Shown here: positions 10,668 to 19,287 of the stretch, piece by piece
Layout: the number at the start of each line of letters is the position of its first letter
Position numbering within the stretch: the stretch's first letter is position 1
Origin: Tildeniella nuda ZEHNDER 1965/U140
Lineage (GTDB): Bacteria; Cyanobacteriota; Cyanobacteriia; Leptolyngbyales; Leptolyngbyaceae
DNA: 64,000 nt
Assembly (NCBI GenBank): GCA_019358895.1
Contig: JAHHIG010000007.1
Coordinates: 186,001-250,000, forward strand
Direction of reading: 5' to 3'
Position numbers and translations under genes: made by a program
Notes under the pieces: model-generated
Seen by the model: only the letters and a program-made list of their open reading frames with translations
Told to the model about the DNA's origin: nothing
Database searches by the model: none

Positions 10668-11138
10668 ATGGATTGTCGTCAGATTCGATTTGCTGCACAG
10701 AGGCGTGTGGATTTGATCCAGCTTCAGGCGCTCTTCCAGGTTGCTGCTTTTTGGGCAGCCGATCGCTCCGCTGAAGATATGGCACTGGCGATCGCCAATA
10801 GTGATCCCGTCATTACCGCCTGGGATGACGATTATCTAATTGGTTTTGCCAGAGCGACCTCTGATGGTGTCTACCGCGCCACTATTTGGGATGTTGTGAT
10901 TCATCCTGAGTATCAGGGTGCCGGACTGGGACGGAAGCTCGTCCAGACAGTGTTGAGCCATCCCAAGATGAGTCGCGTTGAGCGTATTTATCTGATGACA
11001 ACGCATCAGCAGTCGTTTTACAAACGCATTGGTTTTGAGTGCAATACCAGCACGACAATGGTGTTACAGAATCAGCCGATCGCCACGCCGCGATCGCAGT
11101 CTACAGCTACCCAGATATCGTCTTCACTAGCCAAGTAA
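10668..11138 (+). CDS. GNAT-family N-acetyltransferase
   Basis: The 156-residue product has the GNAT fold signatures. These are a beta4-type strand, VVIHPEYQGAGLGRKLVQTVL (motif A, with the acetyl-CoA pyrophosphate loop Q-G-A-G-L-G), and a C-terminal YKRIGFECNTSTTMV strand. An acetyl-CoA-dependent transfer is therefore expected. The acceptor (amino acid, antibiotic, small amine or protein) cannot be told. The tail after about residue 135 (QPIATPRSQSTATQ) is low-complexity and overlaps the 3' end of the convergent DUF4112 gene by 32 bases. Confidence 0.88.
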   Translation: MDCRQIRFAAQRRVDLIQLQALFQVAAFWAADRSAEDMALAIANSDPVITAWDDDYLIGFARATSDGVYRATIWDVVIHPEYQGAGLGRKLVQTVLSHPKMSRVERIYLMTTHQQSFYKRIGFECNTSTTMVLQNQPIATPRSQSTATQISSSLAK

Positions 11139-11619
11139 TCAGCAGCGTCGCAACGGCAGCAATGCCAATCAGCAGTACGATCAGTGCAAGAACAATCAAG
11201 ATGACGAAGCGGCGATCGGCAGCTTTAGTGGGTAACGGCGTGGCAACATGGGCTTCTAAAAGTGCCAAGTTGCGGCTATTGGCTTTCCAGGTCGCATCAA
11301 ACACATCGCCCAAGACGGGCAGTGAACCACCCACCGAATCGAGTACCAGATTTGTCACCATCTGCACCAAGGTTTCTCGCGGCAAACCAAACCGAGCCGC
11401 TTCAATAACAATGTAAGCAGAAACAGCAGCGCCGAGAAAATCGCCTGCACCAGGCAGCAATCCCAAGATTGGATCAAGCCCAAACCGAATGCGGGTGCCA
11501 GGAATGGCGATCGCGTTTTCGAGCAGATGGGTAACGAGACGAATGCGTTGAAGCGCCGAGGGTTTGTTGGCGTTTTGAGGGGAGCTGACGGGCATGGCGT
11601 TAGTGTAGGGGCTATCCAC
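11107..11619 (-). CDS. DUF4112 family membrane protein
   Basis: The 170-residue protein has the DUF4112 pattern. R-I-R-FGLDPILGLLPGAGDFLGAAVSAYIV (about residues 42-70) is a glycine-rich hydrophobic segment, followed by LVQMVTNLVLDSVGGSLPVLGDVFDATWKANSRN (about 84-118) and a C-terminal transmembrane helix (FVILIVLALIVLLIGIAAVATLLITWLV). It is presumably a small integral membrane protein of unknown function. It is convergent with and overlaps the acetyltransferase gene by 32 bases. An alternative ATG three codons further in (MPVSSPQ) is possible. Confidence 0.85.
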   Translation of the reverse strand: MDSPYTNAMPVSSPQNANKPSALQRIRLVTHLLENAIAIPGTRIRFGLDPILGLLPGAGDFLGAAVSAYIVIEAARFGLPRETLVQMVTNLVLDSVGGSLPVLGDVFDATWKANSRNLALLEAHVATPLPTKAADRRFVILIVLALIVLLIGIAAVATLLITWLVKTISG

Positions 11620-11729
11620 AGAATACCGATCCTGCTCTAAACTGCATCAAGCTACAGTGGTACATTCCAACCATGCCTGCTGTAAAGCGATCTACTGCTG
11701 CTCTCGCCACCTCTATTCATCCTCTATGT

Positions 11730-12398
11730 ATGACTAATCAAGTTGAGCCAGTGCCCAATAGCAGCATTGTGATTGAGTATGATCGCATCCCTGCTAAAAA
11801 GGAGTCAGAGTTTCGGCAGTGGCAGGCAGATATTCGATCGGGCTTGACTGAGTTTGAAGGTTACCTGCGAACCGATGTTTTTCCAGCCATTCAAGGAGCG
11901 CAAGATAAGTGGTATGTCGTGGTGCATTTCGACACGCCTGCGAACCTGAGTCAGTGGCTCGATTCAGATACACGCCATCGTCTCATCAGCCTGGGAAAGC
12001 GACGGTTTGGTGCCTATCGTTATCATATTGGCAATGGCTTGACGGGCTTGGAAGCCTGGTTTTCTAAACGCGTTGATGCCAATGATAAGCGTTCAAATCC
12101 ACCTGCCTGGAAACAGAATTTTGCGGTTCTCTTTGGGCTGTATCCAACGGTGATGGTGGAAACGCTACTGTTTTCTAAACTGCGGCTGATGGAAACGTGG
12201 GCACAGCCGTATCAAATGTTTGTGAGCAATTTGGTCAGTTGCTCTTTGTTGACATGGGCGGTGATGCCATCGGTGACATGGCTACTCAGTTTTTGGCTCA
12301 AACCGCAGCAAACGACGACCAGGCTTGACCTCATCGGTACGTTATTGGTATTTCTCGGCTACGGGTTAATGGTCGCTGTTTTTCACTCTTTCACCTAA
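11730..12398 (+). CDS. Antibiotic-biosynthesis-monooxygenase-like domain protein with C-terminal membrane segments
   Basis: I chose the ATG at 11730 (MTNQVEPVPNS), because the 19 codons upstream look non-coding. The first ~100 residues resemble an ABM/dimeric alpha-beta barrel domain (VIEYDRIPAKKESEFRQWQADIRSGLTEFEGYLRTDVF, then WYVVVHFDTPANLSQWLDS). The C-terminal part has at least two hydrophobic helices (YQMFVSNLVSCSLLTWAVMPSVTWLLSFWL and LIGTLLVFLGYGLMVAVFHSF), so it is membrane bound. Cyanobacteria often have such ABM-membrane fusions of unknown activity. Members of the ABM family include quinol monooxygenases and heme-degrading enzymes, but nothing here settles the substrate. Confidence 0.72.
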   Translation: MTNQVEPVPNSSIVIEYDRIPAKKESEFRQWQADIRSGLTEFEGYLRTDVFPAIQGAQDKWYVVVHFDTPANLSQWLDSDTRHRLISLGKRRFGAYRYHIGNGLTGLEAWFSKRVDANDKRSNPPAWKQNFAVLFGLYPTVMVETLLFSKLRLMETWAQPYQMFVSNLVSCSLLTWAVMPSVTWLLSFWLKPQQTTTRLDLIGTLLVFLGYGLMVAVFHSFT

Positions 12399-12407
12399 TG
12401 TCTCATG

Positions 12408-12659
12408 CTAATTCATGAGCGTTAGCAGCTTTTTGAGTTGGTCTGCGTGCCCTGTTGTGTAAGGATCGGTGTAGTCGATCGCCCAGCATCGTTCAAAATA
12501 GTCTCGTCGCTGTTCATAAAAGTGCTCTTGCGCAAGGGCATTAATGAGCGATCGCCAGAAGTAATTAAGTAACAGTCCATTTAAGCGATTCGTCTTTGGT
12601 TCCGGTGCAGAGTCAGGAATCAGTTCCAATTCTTTATAAGCTTGCCATTGTAGTTTCAT
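12408..12659 (-). CDS. Small hypothetical protein
   Basis: 83 codons starting MKLQWQAYKELELIPDSA. The composition is ordinary for a soluble, aromatic-rich protein (LLNYFWRSLINALAQEHFYEQRRDYFERCWAIDY). I recognise no family, signal or membrane helix. It is convergent with the ABM-like gene, 9 bases apart. Kept as a gene because of plausible composition and the clean fit between neighbours. Confidence 0.5.
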   Translation of the reverse strand: MKLQWQAYKELELIPDSAPEPKTNRLNGLLLNYFWRSLINALAQEHFYEQRRDYFERCWAIDYTDPYTTGHADQLKKLLTLMN

Positions 12660-12890
12660 AAAACTCCCATCCCTAGCGGTTTAAGTCATTAACGTTATGC
12701 CTCGCACCCACACTTTGCGTTAGTGTGTGGCTGGGATAGCGAAATGTTGATCAATCGCGCCTAGACCAATGGTTTTAGAGTAAGACGGTAAGCTGAGAAA
12801 CACATCATCCAGGTGGTGGATTTTGTATCGTAGAGTTCAGTTTTTTGGGAGTAGTTGTGAGTCTTTTGAAAGTATTGGGAGGAGCGCGTT

Positions 12891-14054
12891 ATGGATAGCC
12901 TGAGGGTCATCGTCATCGGTGCCGGGATGGGTGGCTTGACCACAGGCATTGCCTTACAGCAAGCGGGCTACACCGTTAAAGTTTACGATCGCGTCAGCGA
13001 ACTGCGTCCTGCGGGAGCAGCCATTTCGCTCTGGTCAAACGGAGTAAAAGTGTTGAATCATCTGGGGTTAGCCAGCGAGATTGCCAGCATTGGTGGACAG
13101 ATGGATCGCATGTCCTATCACCGTCACACTGGGGAAACGCTGAACGACTTTAGCCTGTTGCCGTTAATTGAGCAGGTTGGGCAGCGACCGTATCCCGTAG
13201 CGCGGTCAGAACTTCAGCAGATGTTGCTGCAAGCGCTTGGCACCGAAAATGTACAACTGGGTGCAAAGTGTGTGGGTGTTGAGCAGGATGCTGACAGCGT
13301 CACCGCTCTCTTTGAGGATGGTAGTAGCGCCACAGGCGATGTACTGGTGGCAGCAGATGGCACCCACTCGCGCCTACGTCCTTATGTAGTAGGGCATCCC
13401 CTCGATCGCCGCTATGTCGGCTATGTCAACTGGAACGGTCTAGTGCCTGCTACAGACGATCTCGCGCCCAAAACGAGCTGGGTGATCTACGTGGGTGAGC
13501 ACAAACGCGCCTCGTTGATGCCGATCGCAGACGATCGCTTCTACTTCTTTTTTGATGTGCCGATGCCAAAGGAACAGGCACAGGATGCGGGAGACATTCG
13601 TGCCGAGCTAAAGCACTTCTTTGACGGTTGGGCACTACCCGTGCAGGCGCTGATTCAACGCTTGGAACCGACCAAAACCAACCGTGTGCTCATTCACGAC
13701 ATTGAGCCGTTAGAAACGCTGGTGCGTGGTCGCGTGGCACTGTTGGGCGATTCGGCACACGGTACTGCTCCCGATTTAGGGCAGGGCGGCAGTCAGGCGA
13801 TCGAGGATGCGTTCGTACTCACTAACTATCTGAAAACGACCAACCTCAGCGTTGCCGATGCTCTCAAGCGCTATGAGGCAGAGCGAAAGGATCGCGTTGC
13901 CGATATCATCACGCGTGCCCGCAAACGCGCTGACATGATTCATGGCAAAGATCCCGAAAAAACTCAACAGTGGTACGAAGAGCTGAAGTATGACGATGGG
14001 ACACAGACGATCGACGGCATCGCCAAGACCATTTTAGGTGGACCGTTGCGTTGA
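12891..14054 (+). CDS. hpxO: FAD-dependent urate hydroxylase (HpxO-like)
   Basis: The 387-residue flavoprotein monooxygenase resembles HpxO, which oxidises urate to 5-hydroxyisourate with FAD, NADH and oxygen. The dinucleotide-binding GAGMGGLTTGIALQQAG (about residues 8-24) opens the protein. PAGAAISLWSNGVKVLNHLG, RRYVGYVNWNGLV, KRASLMP and RFYFFFDVPMP match family-specific blocks. The second FAD motif is RVALLGDSAHGTAPDLGQGGSQAIEDA. A strong Shine-Dalgarno (GGGAGGAG) precedes the ATG. The cytidine-deaminase-fold gene 11 bases downstream probably forms an operon with it, which fits purine breakdown. No hydroxyisourate hydrolase or OHCU decarboxylase is adjacent. Confidence 0.85.
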   Translation: MDSLRVIVIGAGMGGLTTGIALQQAGYTVKVYDRVSELRPAGAAISLWSNGVKVLNHLGLASEIASIGGQMDRMSYHRHTGETLNDFSLLPLIEQVGQRPYPVARSELQQMLLQALGTENVQLGAKCVGVEQDADSVTALFEDGSSATGDVLVAADGTHSRLRPYVVGHPLDRRYVGYVNWNGLVPATDDLAPKTSWVIYVGEHKRASLMPIADDRFYFFFDVPMPKEQAQDAGDIRAELKHFFDGWALPVQALIQRLEPTKTNRVLIHDIEPLETLVRGRVALLGDSAHGTAPDLGQGGSQAIEDAFVLTNYLKTTNLSVADALKRYEAERKDRVADIITRARKRADMIHGKDPEKTQQWYEELKYDDGTQTIDGIAKTILGGPLR

Positions 14055-14065
14055 CGGAGTAGCCT

Positions 14066-14545
14066 ATGCCGCCTGAGCCAACGCAGGAACAAATGATTCA
14101 GCATCTGCGGCGGGCAAATCAGCTGGCGATACGGTCGCGTCAGTTTGGGCATCACCCCTTTGGAGCGCTGTTAGTGGCACCCGATCGCGAAACGGTACTG
14201 TTGGAACAGGGCAATGTGGATACGGTCAATCATGCAGAAGCGGTACTGATTCGGACGGCATGGCTCAATTTTTCATCGGACTACCTCTGGGGCTGCACGC
14301 TTTATACAACGGCTGAACCTTGTGCGATGTGCGCTGGAACGCAGTACTGGGCAAACGTTGGTCGCCTTGTATACGGCATTGCGGAGACACGGTTGCTCGA
14401 ATTAACGGGCAATCATGAGGCGAATCCAACGTTGAATCTCCCATGTCGTGACGTGTTCGATCGCGGTCAAAAAGCCATCCAAGTCTGGGGACCGTTTCCC
14501 GAAATGGAAGCGGAAATTACCGACGTACATCGCAACTTTTGGTGA
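14066..14545 (+). CDS. Nucleoside/guanine deaminase-like protein
   Basis: The 159-residue member of the cytidine/deoxycytidylate deaminase superfamily has the zinc site intact: NHAEAVLIR (His plus catalytic Glu) and EPCAMCAGTQYWANV (two Cys). The length and the ending (DVFDRGQKAIQVWGPF) fit guanine deaminase-type or general nucleoside deaminases rather than tRNA-specific TadA, a copy of which is present at 59949-60491. It lies 11 bases after the urate hydroxylase gene. By context it may turn guanine into xanthine to feed purine catabolism. This is inference and the substrate is unproven. Confidence 0.85.
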   Translation: MPPEPTQEQMIQHLRRANQLAIRSRQFGHHPFGALLVAPDRETVLLEQGNVDTVNHAEAVLIRTAWLNFSSDYLWGCTLYTTAEPCAMCAGTQYWANVGRLVYGIAETRLLELTGNHEANPTLNLPCRDVFDRGQKAIQVWGPFPEMEAEITDVHRNFW

Positions 14546-14572
14546 TCCTCGTAGCCAATCACCCGCCAGCTA

Positions 14573-14719
14573 TCACGTTCTGATGATTGGCTTTAGACAG
14601 CCTTTACAGTCATGCCAGATTAAATTGCGATCGCGGCAGACACCTGTAGGAGCGGGTTTACCATCAAGCAACAGCAACAATTTTGCTGTTGCGTCCGAAA
14701 CGATTCCATAGATGCTCAC
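14573..14719 (-). CDS. Possible small Cys-containing protein (uncertain)
   Basis: A 48-codon frame with GTG start in the gap after the deaminase gene. Its product begins VSIYGIVSDATAKLLLLL and ends with VCRDRNLIWHDCKGCLKP, so it has a CX2C pair plus one further Cys. The frame stays open upstream to a TAA near 14768 without a better start. The same DNA also contains words (ACACCTGTAGGAGCGGGTTT) typical of dispersed cyanobacterial repeats. A repeat rather than a gene is equally possible. Confidence 0.25.
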   Translation of the reverse strand: MSIYGIVSDATAKLLLLLDGKPAPTGVCRDRNLIWHDCKGCLKPIIRT

Positions 14720-14787
14720 TACAATCTCGTTCTCTTCAGCATCTTTGGGAACACTGAAGAAGCGTTATAGCCTAATGAGACCGACAA

Positions 14788-15252
14788 ATGAAATTTAGAG
14801 TGTCGTCAAGCAGCGTCCGAGAAACCAATGTACGATTGCTAACGCTGTTCTGTGGCTGTGGGATGGCAGGCTGGGTGCTGATTAGCTACAACGCGTCCTT
14901 TGCTATTTGGGTGATCATCGAAGCTATTGTGCTCTACCTTGCTTGGGCTGGCGTTGGCGCGATCGCCGGATCGATCGTTTGTGGTCTCGGTGTGCTCTGG
15001 ATCGCAACACTGTTCCACCGTGAAGCAGTGTTTTTGGTAGGGGGTAATACATCTCTCTCGCCCGCTCAGGATTGGGCAATTGAACTTTTATTGAATTGGC
15101 TCTTAACAACGGTTTTAACGTTCAAGCTGGCGTTCACTCAGCAATTTCTCCGCTCAAACGGTTGGAACAGAACAAAAACGGTTTGCTTGCTGGCGATCGT
15201 GGCAAATCTTGGTTTCAGCCTGGGACAGTACAGCAGATTTTTGCTGCCATAG
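14788..15252 (+). CDS. Hypothetical membrane protein
   Basis: The 154-residue product has three or four hydrophobic helices: VRLLTLFCGCGMAGWVLISYN, FAIWVIIEAIVLYLAWAGVGAIAGSIVCGLGVLWIATLF, LLLNWLLTTVLTFKLAF and VCLLAIVANLGFSLGQY. I recognise no family. It is followed 36 bases later by another small membrane protein gene on the same strand, so the two may be co-transcribed. Confidence 0.65.
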   Translation: MKFRVSSSSVRETNVRLLTLFCGCGMAGWVLISYNASFAIWVIIEAIVLYLAWAGVGAIAGSIVCGLGVLWIATLFHREAVFLVGGNTSLSPAQDWAIELLLNWLLTTVLTFKLAFTQQFLRSNGWNRTKTVCLLAIVANLGFSLGQYSRFLLP

Positions 15253-15287
15253 CCTCTTTAAACGTAGGAATTTAGACACAGGAAATA

Positions 15288-15707
15288 ATGGTGAATCGCT
15301 CTGACTACTCATCGCATACACCCAGTTATTATTTGTCAAAACTTGCCTCGCCAATTCGAGAAAGCCTGACACCAGAGCAATTAGATGCCTTTCATCAGAT
15401 TTTGAGTGAAGCAATGCCTAAACCATCTGCCAAGCTGGTTGATCTGCGCTTTGTCATTGATCTAATTGTTTCCCGTTTTTACGTAGTGCTCTTTATTGGC
15501 AAAGATCGACGTGCCAAACAGCGAAGATATCTTCCTCGCGTCATGACTCAGATTGGCAATACGATCGCCATCGTCATCATTTTGCTAGGAGCAAACTTAA
15601 CAGTTAGCGCATTCATTCTTCTGGCAATCTATCTACTAAAATCTGCGATCGGCATTGATTTATTACCAGGACATTTCCCCAACACAGTAAAGCATTTTTT
15701 CACTTGA
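15288..15707 (+). CDS. Hypothetical membrane protein
   Basis: The 139-residue product has a soluble N-terminal half (SPIRESLTPEQLDAFHQILSEAMPKPSAKLVDLRFVIDLIVSRFYVVLFIGKDRR) and two C-terminal hydrophobic helices (IGNTIAIVIILLGANLTVSAFILLAIYLLK). No known domain was recognised. The stretch between the halves is basic (KDRRAKQRRYLPR). It may form a two-gene unit with the membrane protein just upstream. Confidence 0.65.
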   Translation: MVNRSDYSSHTPSYYLSKLASPIRESLTPEQLDAFHQILSEAMPKPSAKLVDLRFVIDLIVSRFYVVLFIGKDRRAKQRRYLPRVMTQIGNTIAIVIILLGANLTVSAFILLAIYLLKSAIGIDLLPGHFPNTVKHFFT

Positions 15708-15714
15708 GGCTTCT

Positions 15715-15841
15715 GACGACCAGCAGCTAGTAGCGCGTTACTGATGCACTGCCAGAGAACGGGGCACTGGGAAAGAATCAGGCAAATATTCTGTCGTAGA
15801 ACTGATTGCCTTGAACACCATGCCCAAAGAGTCAAACATGC
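15715..15841 (-). pseudogene. Possible transposase remnant (IS982-like)
   Basis: On the minus strand a short frame reads MFDSLGMVFKAISSTTEY, then LPDSFPVPRSLAVHQ, then a stop. The EY..DSFP spacing resembles the first catalytic-Asp region of IS982-type transposases. No flanking transposase sequence or inverted repeat was recognised, so this would be a small fragment. The remaining ~250 bases up to 16091 show no gene. Confidence 0.25.
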
Positions 15842-16091
15842 ACAAGCAATTCCAGGATTGATACCGCTTGCGATTCGAGATCATCTGGGTTCATTCTGAT
15901 CAACCGGACGAGTAACTTGGTTCCAATTGTTACTTGTAACATGCCCTATGCTTATGGACAGAAATCTTCTCTGTCAAAAGTCTGTATGCACGTTGTAATA
16001 TCGAATTTAGCGCATGTTGTCTAGTAGCAGCGCTTGAAGCGCGACGGGAAGGGGGTGATCGCGCAATCCACAAGCTCAGGTAACCGCTTAC

Positions 16092-16826
16092 TTATTCAAA
16101 GGTATCAAGTTCTGTTGCTAACTGTGTCAAGTGCGCTTCCTCGGCTTGAATTTGCTGTTCTAACTGGAACTTGGTGGATGGGTCTGTTGCGATCGCCAAT
16201 GCTGTCCGCAGTTGCTTCAGCTTCTGACTGCGAAGCCTCCACTCTGGTAGTAGTGTTTCTCGTCGTGCCTCTAGTTGTCGTCGCTGCCAGGGCGTTACGC
16301 TGATTGTCAGTGAACTGGTTGAGCTAACCAATTGAGGATTGATTGTAGGAACTCCCGGAAAAGGCACATGGTTTGGTACAAGTCGCTCTGGTACTTTGCC
16401 TGGAAATCGGGGACGCTGAGCAGGTTTCATGCGTCCCTCCGTTACTGCGGAAAGTAACCGCTGCTGTGCCTCCGTTTCCTCGCAGTTAAAGACATCGATA
16501 TAGATAATCTGTGCTAATAGTCCGGGTGGATGGCAGTCCTCGGCTCTGACTGGGATGAGTTTGCGCTGAGCGCTGGTTGGGTCTTGGGCAAACGCTGCTG
16601 CCCACTCTGGCTGTGGAAATGCTTTCTCCAGGTAGAGTGTTGAGAGAATAGCGATCGTCCTCGTTGCGTCGATCGCGGCTCTCTGCATATCCAGCACAAA
16701 GTTACCGCCGGGGCGAAAGTCCCATACCTGAATGACTACCGTGTAGCCAGCCTCCTACAGCACCTACGCCACCCATTCTGCCCAGGCGCGATCGTTTCCG
16801 GTGTCGCTGACAAAGAAACCTTTCAT
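16092..16826 (-). pseudogene. TIR-domain protein gene broken by two TAG codons
   Basis: From ATG at 16826 the frame reads MKGFFVSDTGNDRAWAEWVA, TAG (16766-16764), VL, TAG (16757-16755), EAGYTVVIQVWDFRPGGNF, and then an uninterrupted 201 residues. The first ~145 residues form a TIR domain (FVSDTGNDRAWAEW..., VWDFRPGGNFV, ATRTIAILSTLYLEKA, PEWAAAFAQDP, RKLIPVRAEDC, QIIYIDVF). The C-terminal ~65 residues are a charged helical or coiled-coil segment of the kind that follows effector domains in cyanobacterial NLR-like proteins. The two stops lie three codons apart in an otherwise well-kept frame, so the damage looks recent. Translation restarting at the GTG at 16697 would lack the first strand and helix. 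Confidence 0.8.
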
Positions 16827-17230
16827 GGCAGGCGTTAGCGGCTTATCAGTATAAGGCTGTGGGTGAGAGTTGCTCGACAGTGTCTTCCCGCTCTCAATTT
16901 ATGCCACAATCCCCAAACCTGCAAAAGCGTGTGCGATCGTGCCTCCATAAAAAGTCTCTGTAGATGCATTTAGAAAATACAGTTACAGAGGCAGTGTTGC
17001 TTGACTGGGCAAACTCTTTCTGCAAGCGCCCTCACCTACCCTGCAATCAATTACAGGCTAATAGGTGAAATCCATTAGACCTCCTGCGCAAAGACTAAAC
17101 CCTCACCGTCGCCCTTTGTTGAATGCTCGATCGGGCTACAGTTTTAGGGAGGCTAAGGCTCGGTTCCCCCGAGCTTTGGGCGCTAAGGAAGTGAAATCTG
17201 ATTCATGCAGGAAGTCTGCTGCATTGCTTT
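16827..17230. other. Intergenic region without recognised gene
   Basis: About 400 bases between the TIR pseudogene 5' side and the 3' end of the GMC oxidoreductase gene. The promoter of the TIR gene presumably lies near 16830-16950. A short plus-strand frame at 17065-17346 runs into the GMC gene in antisense and has repeat-like composition (SFREAKARFPRALGAKEVKS), a sequence type seen as dispersed repeat in cyanobacteria. No RNA gene was recognised. Confidence 0.35.
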
Positions 17231-18910
17231 TCAAATCACCTCAACCACAGTTCGCTGTGTCTGGTGCAGCCTTTGTTGAACATGGTCGGCTAGTCGCAGA
17301 GACAACGCCACAATGGTTAGTGTCGGATTGGCATAGCCTCCTGTAGGAAACACAGAGCTGCCAGCCACAAACAGGTTGTCAATTCCATGCACGCGGCATT
17401 GTTCATCCACAACGCCTTGCTTGGGATCAACATGCATTCGAGTTGTGCCCATGTGATGAGCCACTCCGCCCGTCAAGACTTGCGGTTCACGAGTAGGGTC
17501 TTCTAACAAAAGCTCACCCAAGCCCGATCGAGCAAGCTCTGCGGCTAACAGTGCGTGGGTGCGGCGAATGCTGCTCGCATCCAGTTCACCCCATCGCCAG
17601 TGCAACTCAAGCTTTTGACACCCAAGCGGATCGCGATCGGCGCTCAGCGTGACGCGATTACTAGGATTGGGAGCCTGCTCCACCTGATAGAACAACTGAA
17701 ACTGTTTGAAGCGACGCTGATTGTTGGCTAACTCTGACCAACCCCCACGTCCAAAGCCGTGCAAAAGTGACTGCTTATGCTTAGCTGCCAAGTAGTTAGC
17801 CAGCACAACATAGTCGAGTCCCTGAAGTGTCTTGAGCAACTGTTGAGGAATTTGAGCTGGCAGGTTACCATCAACCAGCTCTTCGAGCAGACACTTGAAG
17901 GAGGCGATCGCCTTCAACTGTCGCAAACTGGGTCTAGGAAACAGCAAAACACCCACGTTTAGCAACTGTTCCTGCTGCATGAGGGCTTTTGCTGGAGTCA
18001 GCTTGCCCATCACTGGCACTTGATTCACCTGCCGCAAATCATAGAGCGCCATCTGGTCAAACAGTTTAGGGTTGTTGGGTCTGAACATCCCTCCGCCAAC
18101 CAACGGATGATCCATGAAAAAGCGACCCACGAGGTCATGCTGGTTGCCCAAACCGCACGTCTGCTGCTGATTGGATGCAAGTAGCAAGCGAGCATTTTCT
18201 AGCCCACCCTGGGCTAAGATAAACACTTTTGCGGCAACGGTAAAGTGGCTGCCCTGAAGGTTTGTCACGCGAACACGGGTGACGGTTTTAGCGGCTTCAT
18301 TCGCCACAAGTTCCACAACGGTCGCGTTGTAGTAAAGCGTAATGTTGTCTGCTTGAGCTAATGCCTGCCGATATTCCTGAGCAAAGACATTGCGGGGACC
18401 AAACTGGAACATCGTTGTTGTGAAGCGATCGCGATCCAGAGGTAGCCGCCGTACCTCCTTGCTCTCCCAGCAATCCGCCTCATAATCCAGCACACCTGCT
18501 TTGCAGACCGCCTGAGCACGCTTATAGTAGGGGTTAAGCTGCGCTCTTGAAAACGGCCAGCCGCTATAAGGCAGCCAATCACGCTGCTCAAAATCGATCG
18601 CATCTAAGGGTGCATACCGCACGCCCATTTGCCCGTTGCCGATTTTAATCGCCCATTGATTAGAATTGCCGCCGACCTGACGGTAACGACTTAAAAACAG
18701 TGACATCCGGGAATCACCCGTTGTGCTAGCCTGCGTAAGAGTTTGTATCTGTGGGTCAGCGTCCAGACCGCCGCTTTCAAGCATACATACTTGGGTATTG
18801 CACCCGATAAATTCGCGAGCCAGACTGATGCCAGCGGGACCGCTGCCAACAATACAAATGTCCGTTTCAACGACGTGATCCTCCGGCAGCGTATACGCAT
18901 CAATCAGCAT
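17231..18910 (-). CDS. GMC-family FAD-dependent oxidoreductase
   Basis: The 559-residue flavoenzyme has an N-terminal dinucleotide-binding motif CIVGSGPAGISLAREF (about residues 19-34) and FAD-contacting YRQVGGNSNQW. The C-terminal GMC hallmark is GGVAHHMGTTRMHVDPKQGVVDEQCRVHGIDNLFVAGSSVFPTGGYANPTLTIVALSLRLADH, holding the catalytic His and the FAD-binding G-Y-A-N-P-T. The family oxidises alcohols, sugars or related groups. The substrate is unknown. It is transcribed alone, with a heptamer-bearing MITE and a GT25 gene upstream on the same strand. Confidence 0.9.
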   Translation of the reverse strand: MLIDAYTLPEDHVVETDICIVGSGPAGISLAREFIGCNTQVCMLESGGLDADPQIQTLTQASTTGDSRMSLFLSRYRQVGGNSNQWAIKIGNGQMGVRYAPLDAIDFEQRDWLPYSGWPFSRAQLNPYYKRAQAVCKAGVLDYEADCWESKEVRRLPLDRDRFTTTMFQFGPRNVFAQEYRQALAQADNITLYYNATVVELVANEAAKTVTRVRVTNLQGSHFTVAAKVFILAQGGLENARLLLASNQQQTCGLGNQHDLVGRFFMDHPLVGGGMFRPNNPKLFDQMALYDLRQVNQVPVMGKLTPAKALMQQEQLLNVGVLLFPRPSLRQLKAIASFKCLLEELVDGNLPAQIPQQLLKTLQGLDYVVLANYLAAKHKQSLLHGFGRGGWSELANNQRRFKQFQLFYQVEQAPNPSNRVTLSADRDPLGCQKLELHWRWGELDASSIRRTHALLAAELARSGLGELLLEDPTREPQVLTGGVAHHMGTTRMHVDPKQGVVDEQCRVHGIDNLFVAGSSVFPTGGYANPTLTIVALSLRLADHVQQRLHQTQRTVVEVI

Positions 18911-19130
18911 TAGAAACTCCTATAAGAATGAATTGCGGTTGATTCGATCGCCACGTCAAATGGACGCAAGGCAAGCACAAAGTCGTCCGATGACACCTGA
19001 GTGCCAGAACTAATTAGTCTGTGCCAGTTGAGAGCGAGACTGGCACTAAGTCAAAGGACGAAAGACTACGAACCGAATGATTTCGTTACGCACCCATCTA
19101 CACAAGCGGGCAAGTGCAAACAAGTGCTAA

Positions 19131-19263
19131 GGAGTTGTACAGAAATAACAGCATGGTCTGTAGCCGTCAGCCGTCAGCCGTCAGCGAAAAGCTGATAGCT
19201 GATAGCTGATAGCTGATAGCTGATAGCTGATCCAAAAGTGTGGCGTTATTTTTTAGCAAGCTC
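19131..19263. mobile_element. MITE-like element family A, copy 1 (133 bp)
   Basis: Starts GGAGTTGTACAGAAATAAC and ends GTTATTTTTTAGCAAGCTC. The two ends are imperfect inverted repeats (about 13-14 of 19-20 positions). TAA flanks it on both sides (19128-19130 and 19264-19266), within CTAAG at each end. A second copy at 26591-26695 is likewise flanked by TTA. The TNA target duplication and GAG-type ends fit the IS1031 group of IS5. No coding capacity. The interior holds GCCGTCA units, a GAAAA loop and six GCTGAT-type units that can pair into a hairpin. Confidence 0.75.
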
Positions 19264-19287
19264 TAAGATAGTTTGCTGTCCAACGAC

